Positions 54,017 to 62,106 of a stretch of 64,000 nt of DNA are shown here, in pieces. The stretch comes from an uncultured Lachnospiraceae bacterium (GTDB lineage Bacteria > Bacillota > Clostridia > Lachnospirales > Lachnospiraceae), in assembly GCA_934309145.1 (NCBI GenBank), contig CAKRCW010000002.1, positions 186,001 through 250,000 of the forward strand, read 5' to 3'. Below the pieces are notes generated by a model. That model saw only the letters and a program-made list of their open reading frames with translations. It was not told the origin of the DNA and did not search any database. How positions within the stretch are numbered: position 1 is the stretch's first letter; each line of letters starts with the position of its first letter. The translations under genes were made by a program, and so were the position numbers.

Positions 54017-55906
54017 TTACAATTCAACGTAATTATAATCCATATCAAGGTCATCTAACATATCCCCGATATGTGGATTAGATGTCATAAGTATTATCTG
54101 CTCTGTATCTATAGTCTTAAGGCAATCTAATGTATTGATAAGCCTTGGCTCATCATAATTGGCAAATATATCATCTATTATAAGCGGCATCTTGTCACGA
54201 CACAAAAGTCTTGCAACAGAAAGTCTTACTGCAAGATATATCTGTTCCATTGTTCCGGCACTAAGGTACTCTATACCTACAAAGTTGTCATTATCGCGAA
54301 CCATGACATGGAGATTCTCGTCAAGGTAAACATCCTGATATTTACCATTCGTAATCTTAGATACTATATCCGATATATTGTCATTTATGAGGTAACCAAG
54401 GTCTCCATGTATCTCGGCTGATACCTCATTTATTGTATTGATTGCGAGGTTTATTGCGTGAACCTCTCTCTCAATGCTGTCACGTTTCTTAGAGAGCACA
54501 GAAAATTCCTCTGTGAGCTCCTGCTTTCTCATCTTCTTGTCAAGCAGCTCCTTCTCAACCACACGAAGCTCTGCCTTTCTGTCTGCATACTCACCCGCAA
54601 ATGACATATCTATCTCGACATCCTCATATGATTCTGTCTTTCTCTCAAGACGGTATATCATCTCTCTGAACTCTTCCTCAGAAGGTGTGTTTACATCACC
54701 ATCAAATACACCCTTGGCATACAGTCCCTCAACTATGGTAACTATAACAAACAATGCTGTACACACAATAAACAACTGTCTTACACCCTTCTCAAATGGG
54801 AGAATATAAACCATAGCTGCTATTACAGCAACTACAAATATACCCGTGAGAATTATAAACCACAATCTTTCAGTAAGAGGCTTCTCAACCTTAGTATCTT
54901 CCCACAAATCCGAATCAAGAAAAACTCTCTCTTCCTTCTTGGCAAACACCTTGCCAAGCTTCTTGGCAACTGATTCCTTCTCTGTTTTTTCCTCATCCTC
55001 TGCTGTCTCTGGATTATCCTGGTTATCTGTTACTTCGGTTTTATCTGGACTATCGGTTTCTTCTGCTACTTCTGTTTTATCCGGACTATCGGCGGCTTCT
55101 TCTGTTACTTCTGTTTTGTCTGGACTATCGACGGTTTCTTCTGGCTGCTCGTCCTCCTCATCCTCATCAAACTTGAGGTTTTTCTCTGTCTCAATAAGCC
55201 TTCTCGCCTCTCTCTTTCTTCTGGCGACCTCCATGGCAAATTCCTGCTCCAAATCAGCAATCTGTCCACGAACATTTGCGATATCATCCTCCACGCCTTC
55301 ATACAAAGAGAGCTCCTCGGATATATCATCAAGCTGTCTCTGAACAGGTCTGGTATCGTATTTTCGACGTTCTTCCTTCAAATGCTCTATAGCATATGTC
55401 TTATCAATATCTGCGGAACCGGTTGTTGAGAGATTACCAAGATAATTGCCAAGCTTATTAGCGAGCTCCTTTCCCGGTGCAGCACCATGCTCTCCTATGC
55501 AAAGTGTATTTACATATGTATTCTTATCAATGCCAAACATTGTTCCGTGAAGAGAGTTCTTATCCCTAAGCTTAACCTCACGTCCAGACTGTATATCCAT
55601 AACAGTTGTCTTTTTGTTGTATCTCAAAAAGCTTCTCTCTATGAGATGATTTCTGCCATTATACTGGATATACGCTTTGCCCGCATAACCGCGTCCATCC
55701 AGAGGTTTTCTAAGCTCATAATTATCCAGTCTTGCTCCAAGACCACGCGATTTATCTATGCCATACAGCATACCAACTATAAATTCCTTGATTGTGGTCT
55801 TGCCTGACTCATTCTCTCCGTAAATGAGATTAAGTCCCTTTTTCAGCTCAATCTCTCTGTTATTGAATTTTCCAAAATTCTTAACCAATAATTTATTAAA
55901 ATACAT
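54017..55906 (-). CDS. SbcC/YhaN-like ATPase with transmembrane segment
   Basis: 629-residue SMC-like ATPase. Walker A is YGENESGKTT; the signature LSAGTMEQIYLAVRL and Walker B LPLIIDDIFANYD appear at the C-terminus. Between the coiled-coil halves lies a Pro/Asp/Thr-rich repeat (SPDKTEV units, DNA 55015-55140) and two membrane helices (about 350-395). This layout fits YhaN, the membrane-tethered partner of YhaO. It is much shorter than the ~960-residue Bacillus protein. The start lies directly after the nuclease stop. Confidence 0.82.
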   Translation of the reverse strand: MYFNKLLVKNFGKFNNREIELKKGLNLIYGENESGKTTIKEFIVGMLYGIDKSRGLGARLDNYELRKPLDGRGYAGKAYIQYNGRNHLIERSFLRYNKKTTVMDIQSGREVKLRDKNSLHGTMFGIDKNTYVNTLCIGEHGAAPGKELANKLGNYLGNLSTTGSADIDKTYAIEHLKEERRKYDTRPVQRQLDDISEELSLYEGVEDDIANVRGQIADLEQEFAMEVARRKREARRLIETEKNLKFDEDEEDEQPEETVDSPDKTEVTEEAADSPDKTEVAEETDSPDKTEVTDNQDNPETAEDEEKTEKESVAKKLGKVFAKKEERVFLDSDLWEDTKVEKPLTERLWFIILTGIFVVAVIAAMVYILPFEKGVRQLFIVCTALFVIVTIVEGLYAKGVFDGDVNTPSEEEFREMIYRLERKTESYEDVEIDMSFAGEYADRKAELRVVEKELLDKKMRKQELTEEFSVLSKKRDSIEREVHAINLAINTINEVSAEIHGDLGYLINDNISDIVSKITNGKYQDVYLDENLHVMVRDNDNFVGIEYLSAGTMEQIYLAVRLSVARLLCRDKMPLIIDDIFANYDEPRLINTLDCLKTIDTEQIILMTSNPHIGDMLDDLDMDYNYVEL

Positions 55907-56974
55907 TTATCTATCTCCAGCCATAAGCAAAGCCTCAACACCATACTTAAGTGCCTTGCTTCTAATTTCCTCATCCTCGGTACTATCCTCTTCGGACAAC
56001 GCCCTTATATATCTACCAAGCAGATTATTTTCATTTCCGGATATCAGGTCATTGATATCATACTCGGTCTCTGTATGGTCAATAATTTCATTAATATTAT
56101 AACGTCTTGTCAGTCCACTTAAATTAACCTCAAGGTCGCTGGCAACACTTCCTTTGAGAAGAATTCTGTATATATTCTGCTTTCCTACCCTGCAAATCTC
56201 CTGCTCCACGATATCGGAAATCTCCGCATTGCTGTAATCAGGTGAAAGCTCTATGGACATATTCACATAGCTTCTTACATTGTGCGGAATCCATCTGATA
56301 CGGGTAACCCCGTCCTCATCCACCTCGCCAAAAATATATCCTCTTCTTCCGGTCTCTGTGTAATCTATCGGCTCAAGCGAACCCGAAAATGCCATCTTGT
56401 TCTTAAGAATATGTGCCGGCTTGTGAATATGTCCAAGTGCAATGTAGTCAAACCCAAGCCTTGCCAAATGCTCCTTTGAAAATGGCATATGTGTCTTATC
56501 ACCGCCATGTCCGAGCATTATATTATATGCACCTTCACGTCCAGGACGAAGTCTCTCCAAAACTCTCTCCGTGTACTGCTCTCTTCCATAGCTATATCCT
56601 GTAATGCAAACATTCAAATCCTCTATATATGCATGGGTTGCCCTGTCACGTGGCATAAGAACAGTATCGGACTCAAACTGATACTGCTCCCAAGGTGAAT
56701 TTTCTTCTATATAATCATGATTTCCGGCTATTATAACAGTTTTGGTAACTGTAAGCTTTCTTAACTGGTAATCAACGCTCTTTAACTGCTGAATTGTCGG
56801 TGTACTGTGGAACAAATCACCTGCAATAAGCAGCAAATCTATCTTTTCTTTCTCACATGTATTAACTATATCAACAAAGCTCTCCCATATCTCCTCTGCG
56901 CGGGCATCACTCCAGACACGTCCACGGTCAGGCTTAACACCGATATGTACGTCCGCTATATGTATAAATCTCAT
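55907..56974 (-). CDS. SbcD/YhaO-like DNA exonuclease
   Basis: 355-residue calcineurin-like phosphoesterase of the Mre11/SbcD class. Metal motifs are HIADVHIG, AGDLFH, AGNHDYI, LGHGGDK and ALGHIHKP. It should process DNA ends with the adjacent ATPase. The ATG at 56974 is preferred because GAGGTG lies 9 bases upstream. Both genes probably form a repair or restriction complex on the membrane. Confidence 0.88.
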   Translation of the reverse strand: MRFIHIADVHIGVKPDRGRVWSDARAEEIWESFVDIVNTCEKEKIDLLLIAGDLFHSTPTIQQLKSVDYQLRKLTVTKTVIIAGNHDYIEENSPWEQYQFESDTVLMPRDRATHAYIEDLNVCITGYSYGREQYTERVLERLRPGREGAYNIMLGHGGDKTHMPFSKEHLARLGFDYIALGHIHKPAHILKNKMAFSGSLEPIDYTETGRRGYIFGEVDEDGVTRIRWIPHNVRSYVNMSIELSPDYSNAEISDIVEQEICRVGKQNIYRILLKGSVASDLEVNLSGLTRRYNINEIIDHTETEYDINDLISGNENNLLGRYIRALSEEDSTEDEEIRSKALKYGVEALLMAGDR

Positions 56975-57004
56975 TCTTCTTTTCACCTCAAATAATATAA
57001 CTGC

Positions 57005-57385
57005 CTATCTTCCGGCAGTCTCAAAGCTTTCTCTCTCCTGCACAAGCTCCTGATACAGGTCAAGTACAGTCCAATGTATATTGTGTTTCGTAACTATAGC
57101 ACGATACTTTATCTCTGGTAATCCTGACTGTCTGTACTCATACAGATATTTATCAAGCATTGTGTCAGAAAGTCCCGAAAATATAATCATAGGTGATGGC
57201 AAGTCCTGTCCCTCATACCATGAAGCAGTCTGCTCAAAACCCGGCAAACAGGCATGACAGCCTATCGGCTGAAGAAATCGCTTTTTGGCAATTTTCTTAG
57301 TATCTATACCCAGTCCGTTACATATTTTCGTTATCTCCCTGTGCAGCTCGGCAGGAACGCTATATAACAATATTGTCTGTGCCAT
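57005..57385 (-). CDS. DUF3783-domain protein
   Basis: 126-residue protein with the DUF3783 pattern (SPMIIFSGLSDTMLDKYLYEYRQSG in part) in its second half. The first half has paired cysteines (CHAC) and a Rossmann-like start (MAQTILLYSV). Function unknown; it often regulates or tags an operon in Clostridia. It precedes the nuclease pair with 30 bases between. Confidence 0.75.
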   Translation of the reverse strand: MAQTILLYSVPAELHREITKICNGLGIDTKKIAKKRFLQPIGCHACLPGFEQTASWYEGQDLPSPMIIFSGLSDTMLDKYLYEYRQSGLPEIKYRAIVTKHNIHWTVLDLYQELVQERESFETAGR

Positions 57386-57458
57386 AGGTAAGTCTCCTAT
57401 CTAAACATACTTAATTGATATTTTATAACATTGGGGTGGTTTAATCAAGGGGGAGATT

Positions 57459-57566
57459 ATGGATGTGGTAACCAGGGGCAACACTAAAGCAGTAAGACCA
57501 TTGTTTTTTATAGCAAAACAATTTCATAATATCTATATTGTAACTTGCGAAGCTGATTATCTATAA
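57459..57566 (+). CDS. Possible small protein (35 residues)
   Basis: A 35-codon open frame with a good AAGGGGGAGA ribosome site before its ATG. The product (MDVVTRGNTKAVRPLFFI... ending ADYL) is unrecognised and may be the remnant of a larger gene. It lies in the first gap of the accessory region. Confidence 0.3.
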   Translation: MDVVTRGNTKAVRPLFFIAKQFHNIYIVTCEADYL

Positions 57567-57759
57567 ATGATAATTTGAGTAATTTGCCACATTATGTTAT
57601 AATGCTTTATATTAATAAATTAAAATATACCAATAATTACACTTGGTAATTTTTTATGTCAACTATCAAACATAATACATAAACTACTCTCAAAAATGGT
57701 GTATTATTCAACATAACCAGATAAAAAGACTTATTATTTCAAGCAAAGGAGACTATTTT
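57567..57759. other. AT-rich leader of the ART-like gene, with short repeat
   Basis: No gene seen. CAAAAATGGTGTATTATTCA begins a 25-base stretch (57691-57715) that recurs with one change at 61133-61157. Confidence 0.5.
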
Positions 57760-58338
57760 ATGATACCTACACTCTTCTATCGCCTCAAAGATGCCATACT
57801 TGGTATTGGGGCTAATTGGGATACATTAGCTATCGACGAGACCAGAGCTATAGACTTCGCTCACAAACACATCAACGAAGAACCAATGCAAATGATTGAT
57901 ACTTACCATTATAGTATGGAATATTGCTTAGCACATTTTGGAGAATTAATCAATAATCGCTTCCGTGAGAACCGTGTTGATGAAACAGATTTTAAAGTAG
58001 CTGCTATGGTTAATGAACATACAACTGATACAGACTTGGTACTTTATAGGGGTATATGTGAATATGTTTATGACCTTATGAAAAAAAATGCCAAAGAACA
58101 TTCTGATTGTGACTTATACGAAAAAGGTTTCTTGGCTTGTTCTCTTGTAAAAGGTCATGAAATCAACTGTGAAATCAAATTAAGAATTTTCGTTCCCGCA
58201 GGAAGTAAATGTGTTTATCAAGGCAATGTAAACAATGAACAAGACTTTTACGAAGTAGACGTAATGCGCAACTCAAAATTAAAGATAGAATCTATTGATT
58301 CTGAATACATAAACTGCAGATTGTTAGAAACCGCATAG
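57760..58338 (+). CDS. ADP-ribosyltransferase-like protein
   Basis: 192-residue protein resembling the C-terminal ART fold of exotoxins and polymorphic toxins. The arginine motif is LVLYRGI (R97). The usual STS is replaced by ACS in KGFLACSLVKG (123-131). The acidic motif region is EQDFYEVDVMRNSKLKI with E160 and E165, not a clean ExE. The first 90 residues are an alpha-helical domain. No secretion signal is visible. Activity may be altered or lost. GGAGA precedes the ATG. Confidence 0.6.
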   Translation: MIPTLFYRLKDAILGIGANWDTLAIDETRAIDFAHKHINEEPMQMIDTYHYSMEYCLAHFGELINNRFRENRVDETDFKVAAMVNEHTTDTDLVLYRGICEYVYDLMKKNAKEHSDCDLYEKGFLACSLVKGHEINCEIKLRIFVPAGSKCVYQGNVNNEQDFYEVDVMRNSKLKIESIDSEYINCRLLETA

Positions 58339-58364
58339 AAAGAGATGTATCGTCTCCCCAACAA

Positions 58365-58408
58365 AAAATGAAGCACCTTCCCACAAATATAAGAAGATGC
58401 TTCATTTT
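58365..58408. terminator. Bidirectional terminator
   Basis: AAAATGAAGCA (58365-58375) pairs with TGCTTCATTTT (58398-58408). It lies between the convergent ART-like and DUF6796-like genes. Confidence 0.85.
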
Positions 58409-58422
58409 AAGATACCCCTTTG

Positions 58423-59067
58423 TTACATACCTGCAATAATAAGCAAAACTGATAACAGCATATAACCAACACCAAGTGCTCCGATAACCTTAACCTTACA
58501 TTTCTTCAAAGTCATCAAAACAATTACTGATACAAGTGGATTTAAAAGCAGACACCACTTGGAAACTTCAAGTGCACCCGTCAAAATAGCAATTGCCACG
58601 ATAATTGTTCCGCCAAACCAAAGTGTAAGTCCACCAATCAACATCGGTATGTTCGCAACCGGATTAATAGCCTTCATTATTTCATCGCTCTCGTCATCTG
58701 ACAATTTCTGACTCAGCTTCTGATATAAAAGCGGCTTAAGACAGAAATACAAATGGCTCAAAAGACCTGTATAACAACTGATAAATGTATTGATTTTCAA
58801 TGCCAGTGCCAGCGGTTCATTTTGCTTAGAAATCATGTTTGCAAGAAGCCACAATGTAACGTAGGCTCCTGGCTGTCCCAAAAATGATAGCCAGAACGAC
58901 ACCTTGAATCTTCCAGCCGGAACCTCTGCCCACCATGGCTGGACTCCGTTTAAAGTTATCTTCTGATTTCCGTCAGCCTTGCCCGGTTTGATAAGCGGCA
59001 CATCTGCAAACGCAGCCATTAAATTACTGATAATTCCAATTATTCCAAAGGCAACATATGTATTCAT
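58423..59067 (-). CDS. Six-helix membrane protein (DUF6796-like)
   Basis: 214-residue membrane protein, six predicted helices, with GVQPWWAEVPAGRFKVSFWL after helix 1. It resembles the DUF6796 family, of unknown function. GAGGAGA precedes the ATG. It has no clear partner and stands alone. Confidence 0.6.
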   Translation of the reverse strand: MNTYVAFGIIGIISNLMAAFADVPLIKPGKADGNQKITLNGVQPWWAEVPAGRFKVSFWLSFLGQPGAYVTLWLLANMISKQNEPLALALKINTFISCYTGLLSHLYFCLKPLLYQKLSQKLSDDESDEIMKAINPVANIPMLIGGLTLWFGGTIIVAIAILTGALEVSKWCLLLNPLVSVIVLMTLKKCKVKVIGALGVGYMLLSVLLIIAGM

Positions 59068-59248
59068 ATCATTCTCCTCTCACATTTTATTTTCCATGTC
59101 TTTGTAATGATTTATGTAGCATCATTCGGGTTAGTTTCATCTAACCCAATGCATTATACTCGCTTTCCTATGGTTTTGCAATATATTTAAGATAATGCAG
59201 GATTTGGAAAAATCAAATAAGCACTTAATATTTACTGTGAGGTAAAGC

Positions 59249-59446
59249 ATGGAAGAAAAGAATATTAGACCTCAGGACAAGTGGAATGCCAAGGCTGGAT
59301 TAATAAGTAAATCATATAAACTAAAAAAAGAGCTTGTTGATGAATTTGCAAATGCTTGTCATATAGCAGGCGTGAGCCAATCAAGGCAATTAAGCGATAT
59401 GATGAGTGAGTTTATCAAGAGTGTTGAGAATGATAAAAAGAAATAG
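59249..59446 (+). CDS. Small ribbon-helix-helix-like protein
   Basis: 65-residue protein of a type common in Lachnospiraceae: a basic start (MEEKNIRPQDKWNAKAGLI), a strand-helix (KSYKLKKELVDEFANAC) and a second helix. The pattern suggests a ribbon-helix-helix DNA binder such as a plasmid- or element-encoded regulator. GTGAGGT precedes the ATG. Its terminator contains its stop codon. Confidence 0.65.
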   Translation: MEEKNIRPQDKWNAKAGLISKSYKLKKELVDEFANACHIAGVSQSRQLSDMMSEFIKSVENDKKK

Positions 59447-59482
59447 CATCCCAGACCGTTCAAAGTTGAGGATGCTATTCTT
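59442..59482. terminator. Terminator between RHH gene and spoIIID
   Basis: ATAGCATCC (59442-59450) pairs with GGATGCTAT (59469-59477), followed by TCTTTAT. Both neighbouring genes converge on it. Confidence 0.85.
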
Positions 59483-59498
59483 TATAGTTTAACTTAAG

Positions 59499-59744
59499 TT
59501 AGTGCGCATATTTTGCCTTAGTCGCCTGTCCGCCCCTTATATGCCTCTCCGACTTGTTTATATCAAGCACCTTTCTGGCATCCCTTGCAAGACTTGCATT
59601 GACCTGCTCCAATCTCTCCGTCACATCTTTATGTACGGTAGATTTCGATATACCAAATTTTTTCGCAGCCTGTCTTACTGTTGCTCCCTCCTCCACTATA
59701 TACTCCCCAATCTCCAATGCACGCTGTTCTATATAATCTCTCAA
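59499..59744 (-). CDS. spoIIID: Sporulation transcription regulator SpoIIID
   Basis: 81-residue mother-cell regulator that tunes sigma-E and sigma-K genes. The HTH is ATVRQAAKKFGISKSTVHKD, with a basic tail. The start is TTG at 59744, after GAGGT with good spacing; no ATG is available. The 5' half and leader (59630-59805) recur as a broken copy at 61589-61763. Confidence 0.92.
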   Translation of the reverse strand: MRDYIEQRALEIGEYIVEEGATVRQAAKKFGISKSTVHKDVTERLEQVNASLARDARKVLDINKSERHIRGGQATKAKYAH

Positions 59745-59805
59745 TATGAAACCTCATACTGCTTTTTGTACAGTCTATGCAAGAGAATTAAAAAGTAGGA
59801 CAGAA
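59630..59805. repeat. Direct repeat, left copy (spoIIID 5' end and leader)
   Basis: 176 bases that recur, with few changes, at 61589-61763 in the same orientation. The unit holds the first ~38 codons of spoIIID and its leader down to AAAAGTAGGACAGAA. The repeats bracket a 1.8-kb segment with the SUKH gene and the type I toxin-antitoxin module. Confidence 0.85.
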
Positions 59806-60038
59806 TGATGGCTATATCTGAATATCTATATGGTATCCAGGGGAATGATTATCATGGAAAACAGTTGGCATCAACTGTCATACTATGTTACAATTTTGAG
59901 TATAAAAAATAACTACATATTCCGGTTGCTACTAACAAATGTAATGGTTGAACGCCATAACAGAGGACGTCACACCTGTGAATATCTATGGTAACTCTAA
60001 TCGTGAATCAGCATAACAAAAAAAGGAGACAACTAAAT

Positions 60039-60980
60039 ATGGGTACATGTAAAAATCCATTTCAAGTCGCAACCTATAAGAAAACATTTCAAGATATTCT
60101 TGGCTTTAGTGAAATAACTAACAAGGATGAATGCCTGGCAGAAATGAATGAGCCGATGGGAAAGAAAATATCTTTTTTGCCGGGACACGGAGCTCATCGC
60201 TCCTCTCAATGTAAGGCATTTGTTACAACTACTACAGATGACAGATTGTTGGTTGCAATATTTGATTTATATGGACAATTTTATACATATTATGAAATGA
60301 ATTTGTGTGATATTAAAAATCTGCTAGTAAAAAAGGCTTTTGGTGGTATTAAGTTATCTTTTGGTGCAAAGACACAATTAGGCTGGACTTCCATGGAAAT
60401 GTATATACCAAAGCATGATTTTGGCTCGGATTTAAAAGAACAAAAAATACATTTACAGCGTTTAATCGGCAACTTACAAGCTGAATATCCAAACAAGCAG
60501 GGGAACACAAGTGAAACAGAGATAAACGCTCAAAGTAATAATCCTCTGAAAGCCAAATTTGATATAATTTATTTGTTGGCAGAAGCTCTTGAAGAGAATG
60601 GAATCGATACCTTTAAATTTCCAAAAGGTATAAAAAGCGAAAAGGTAAATGAATGGGAATCGGCAAACGATGCAACACTTCCAAAGTCCTACAAAAATTT
60701 CCTTATGCTGGTAAATGGATTCAACAGTGGAAGCTCAGTCGTTTATCCCTTAGAACAGGCAACAAAGCTTACTGTACCGGATGAATTTATGGGATATTAT
60801 GCGATTGGTGAATATATAGGGGATGGTTCACTATTACTTACTGACGGTAAAGGGAATTTTTATTACGGAGACCATGTAAATGGTATAGAGCCAGCCACAT
60901 TTGAAGATTTTGTTGATAATTGGATTATTAATTGTATGAAAGATTCATTTATAGACAACGGAATAGAAATGCCCGATTGA
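60039..60980 (+). CDS. SUKH (SMI1/KNR4) domain immunity-type protein
   Basis: 313-residue protein. The C-terminal third is a SMI1/KNR4 (SUKH) domain: VNEWESANDATLPKSYKNFL, then LVNGFNSGSSVVYPLEQA. SUKH proteins are typical immunity proteins against polymorphic toxins. The N-terminal ~140 residues form an unassigned beta-rich domain (FDLYGQFYTYYEMNLCDIKN). I chose the ATG at 60039 because AAGGAGA precedes it. The cognate toxin is not evident next to it; the ART-like gene lies 1.7 kb away. Confidence 0.75.
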   Translation: MGTCKNPFQVATYKKTFQDILGFSEITNKDECLAEMNEPMGKKISFLPGHGAHRSSQCKAFVTTTTDDRLLVAIFDLYGQFYTYYEMNLCDIKNLLVKKAFGGIKLSFGAKTQLGWTSMEMYIPKHDFGSDLKEQKIHLQRLIGNLQAEYPNKQGNTSETEINAQSNNPLKAKFDIIYLLAEALEENGIDTFKFPKGIKSEKVNEWESANDATLPKSYKNFLMLVNGFNSGSSVVYPLEQATKLTVPDEFMGYYAIGEYIGDGSLLLTDGKGNFYYGDHVNGIEPATFEDFVDNWIINCMKDSFIDNGIEMPD

Positions 60981-61055
60981 CCACTTAAGTCTTCTGATAA
61001 CTGCAATAACCAACTTAGCAACAGCCAGGTATAACTTGATATATAAGTAGTTTGA

Positions 61056-61091
61056 TTTACAAGGGTGCTAGTCCAGTAGCACCCTTGTAAA
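61056..61091. repeat. 15-bp perfect inverted repeat
   Basis: TTTACAAGGGTGCTA (61056-61070) and its mirror (61077-61091) around six bases. Without a T run it is not a normal terminator in either direction, though it lies 76 bases after the SUKH gene. Confidence 0.75.
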
Positions 61092-61132
61092 AAAGCTTAC
61101 TATATTTTCTTTATTATGGTTGAACGACCCTC

Positions 61133-61157
61133 CAAAAATGGTGTATCATTCAACATA
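61133..61157. repeat. 25-base repeat, second copy
   Basis: Matches 57691-57715 at 24 of 25 bases (CAAAAATGGTGTATCATTCA, then ACATA). A flanking ATGGTTGAACG (61116-61126) gives a loose inverted pair with TTCAACAT. A similar ATGGTTGAACG occurs near 59944. Confidence 0.6.
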
Positions 61158-61225
61158 GGGTAATAAAATATGATCTTCAAAAAAGAGCACTTGAAAAATC
61201 AAGTGCTCTAGTATATAATCTACTT

Positions 61226-61326
61226 AGAAAGGTAATCGGATATGACTCCGATTTGCCCTCAGTTATATATGTTAAAAGAAATTAAGCATCTTCACTTTGG
61301 GCAGTTGGGATGCTTATTTCTTTTTA
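61226..61326 (+). ncRNA. Predicted antisense antitoxin RNA of type I module
   Basis: A consensus promoter on the plus strand, TTGAAA (61191-61196), 17-base spacer, TATAAT (61214-61219), should start RNA near 61226. A hairpin AATCGGA...TCCGATT follows, then a stem AAGCATC (61284-61290) with GATGCTT (61309-61315) and a T-rich tail. About 100 bases of RNA would overlap the 3' end of the opposing toxin gene, as in TxpA/RatA. The promoter overlaps a 10-bp inverted repeat (61184-61209). Confidence 0.8.
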
Positions 61327-61400
61327 TTGTTATGATTGTCTATGTATGACAGAGCCGCAAATATTACTAGCAATAAAGTGAGAACTTCTATTGTGTTCAT
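61314..61400 (-). CDS. Type I toxin, small hydrophobic membrane peptide
   Basis: 28-residue peptide, too short for routine gene calls: MNTIEVLTLLLVIFAALSYI then DNHNNKKK. It has one membrane helix and a basic end, like the holin-like toxins of TxpA/BsrG type in Firmicutes, which depolarise the membrane. AAAGGAGG lies upstream of the ATG; CCCTC in the leader (minus strand of 61427-61431) can pair with GAGGG and hide it. The opposing antitoxin RNA covers its 3' end. Confidence 0.85.
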   Translation of the reverse strand: MNTIEVLTLLLVIFAALSYIDNHNNKKK

Positions 61401-61483
61401 AGGGCATCACCCTCCTTTGTATACTAGAGGGCATCAAATAATCGGAATTTCACATCCTACTTTCTTTTCAATTACACAATATC

Positions 61484-61512
61484 ATTATACCATATTGCGA
61501 ACATATGTTCAA
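61484..61512 (-). promoter_or_regulatory. Toxin promoter with LexA box
   Basis: On the minus strand TTGAAC (61512-61507), 17-base spacer, TATAAT (61489-61484). GAACATATGTTC (61499-61510) overlaps the -35 box and spacer and fits the Gram-positive LexA/DinR consensus. Same layout as the promoter at 7720-7748. Confidence 0.8.
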
Positions 61513-61588
61513 CGCCTTATGTCATTATTTCCCCTACTCCACCACCCAAACAACCTTACCACTCAACCATTTCCTATTGTTACTACCA

Positions 61589-61763
61589 TATGTACGGTAG
61601 ATTTTGATATACCAAATTTTTTCGCAGCCTGTCTTACTGTTGCTCCCTCCTCCACTATATACTCCCCAATCTCCAATGCACGCTGTTCTATATAATCTCT
61701 CTATGAAACCTCATACTGCTTGTTTGTACAGTCTATGCGTGAGGTTTGAAAAGTAGGACAGAA
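61589..61763 (-). pseudogene. Broken partial copy of spoIIID and its leader
   Basis: Right copy of the 175-base repeat. It matches spoIIID from about residue 2 to 38, but two bases are missing at the start (CATATTGAGAG becomes CATAGAGAG), removing the TTG start codon, and the sequence departs from spoIIID at 61589. It cannot make SpoIIID. Confidence 0.85.
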
Positions 61764-61905
61764 ACATGGTTTATTCTTTTCTTCTTTACATGAATAGCAA
61801 TCAAAAATGCTATCTTTTATCATTTAGTAATATTTCATAATATTTTTGTTTGCTTTTTAGTAACATTTTTTATTTATTACAATATATAATATACATACGA
61901 AATTA
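61764..61905. other. AT-rich region upstream of type III antitoxin
   Basis: No gene seen. A TATAAT at 61885-61890 is a candidate -10 box for the antitoxin RNA; no clear -35 is visible. Confidence 0.4.
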
Positions 61906-62094
61906 ATAGTGATTTCGTATATGCCGTGAGTAACGGCAAGAATATTACTCAATTGTATGTTTGTCTCCGCGAGTGACGGGACTTAAATTTAGAATATCAT
62001 TCAATTGTAAGTTTATCTCCGTGGATAACGGGATGTAAATGTATAATATTATCCAATTGTAAATTAGAAAGGGCCTTCTTAGGCTCTTTCTTTA
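61906..62094 (+). ncRNA. Type III antitoxin RNA repeats (ToxI/CptI-like)
   Basis: Three tandem 52-base units (61906-61957, 61958-62009, 62010-62061), each with a CCGYGRRTRACGG hairpin core and the end CAATTGTA. The first is a variant in which the core sits closer to the end. A terminator follows (AGAAAGGGCC 62066-62075 with GGCTCTTTCT 62082-62091), just before the toxin gene. Repeats plus terminator plus toxin is the standard type III layout, where the toxin cuts the RNA to single units that inhibit it. Confidence 0.85.
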
Positions 62095-62106
62095 TAGGAG
62101 CAAAAG

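Noticed and set aside
61056..61091. Intrinsic terminator of the SUKH gene
   Set aside because: The perfect stem is followed by A, not T, on the coding strand.
61906..62061. CRISPR array
   Set aside because: The repeats are contiguous 52-base units without unique spacers, and a type III toxin gene follows. No cas genes or CRISPR arrays are seen in the window.
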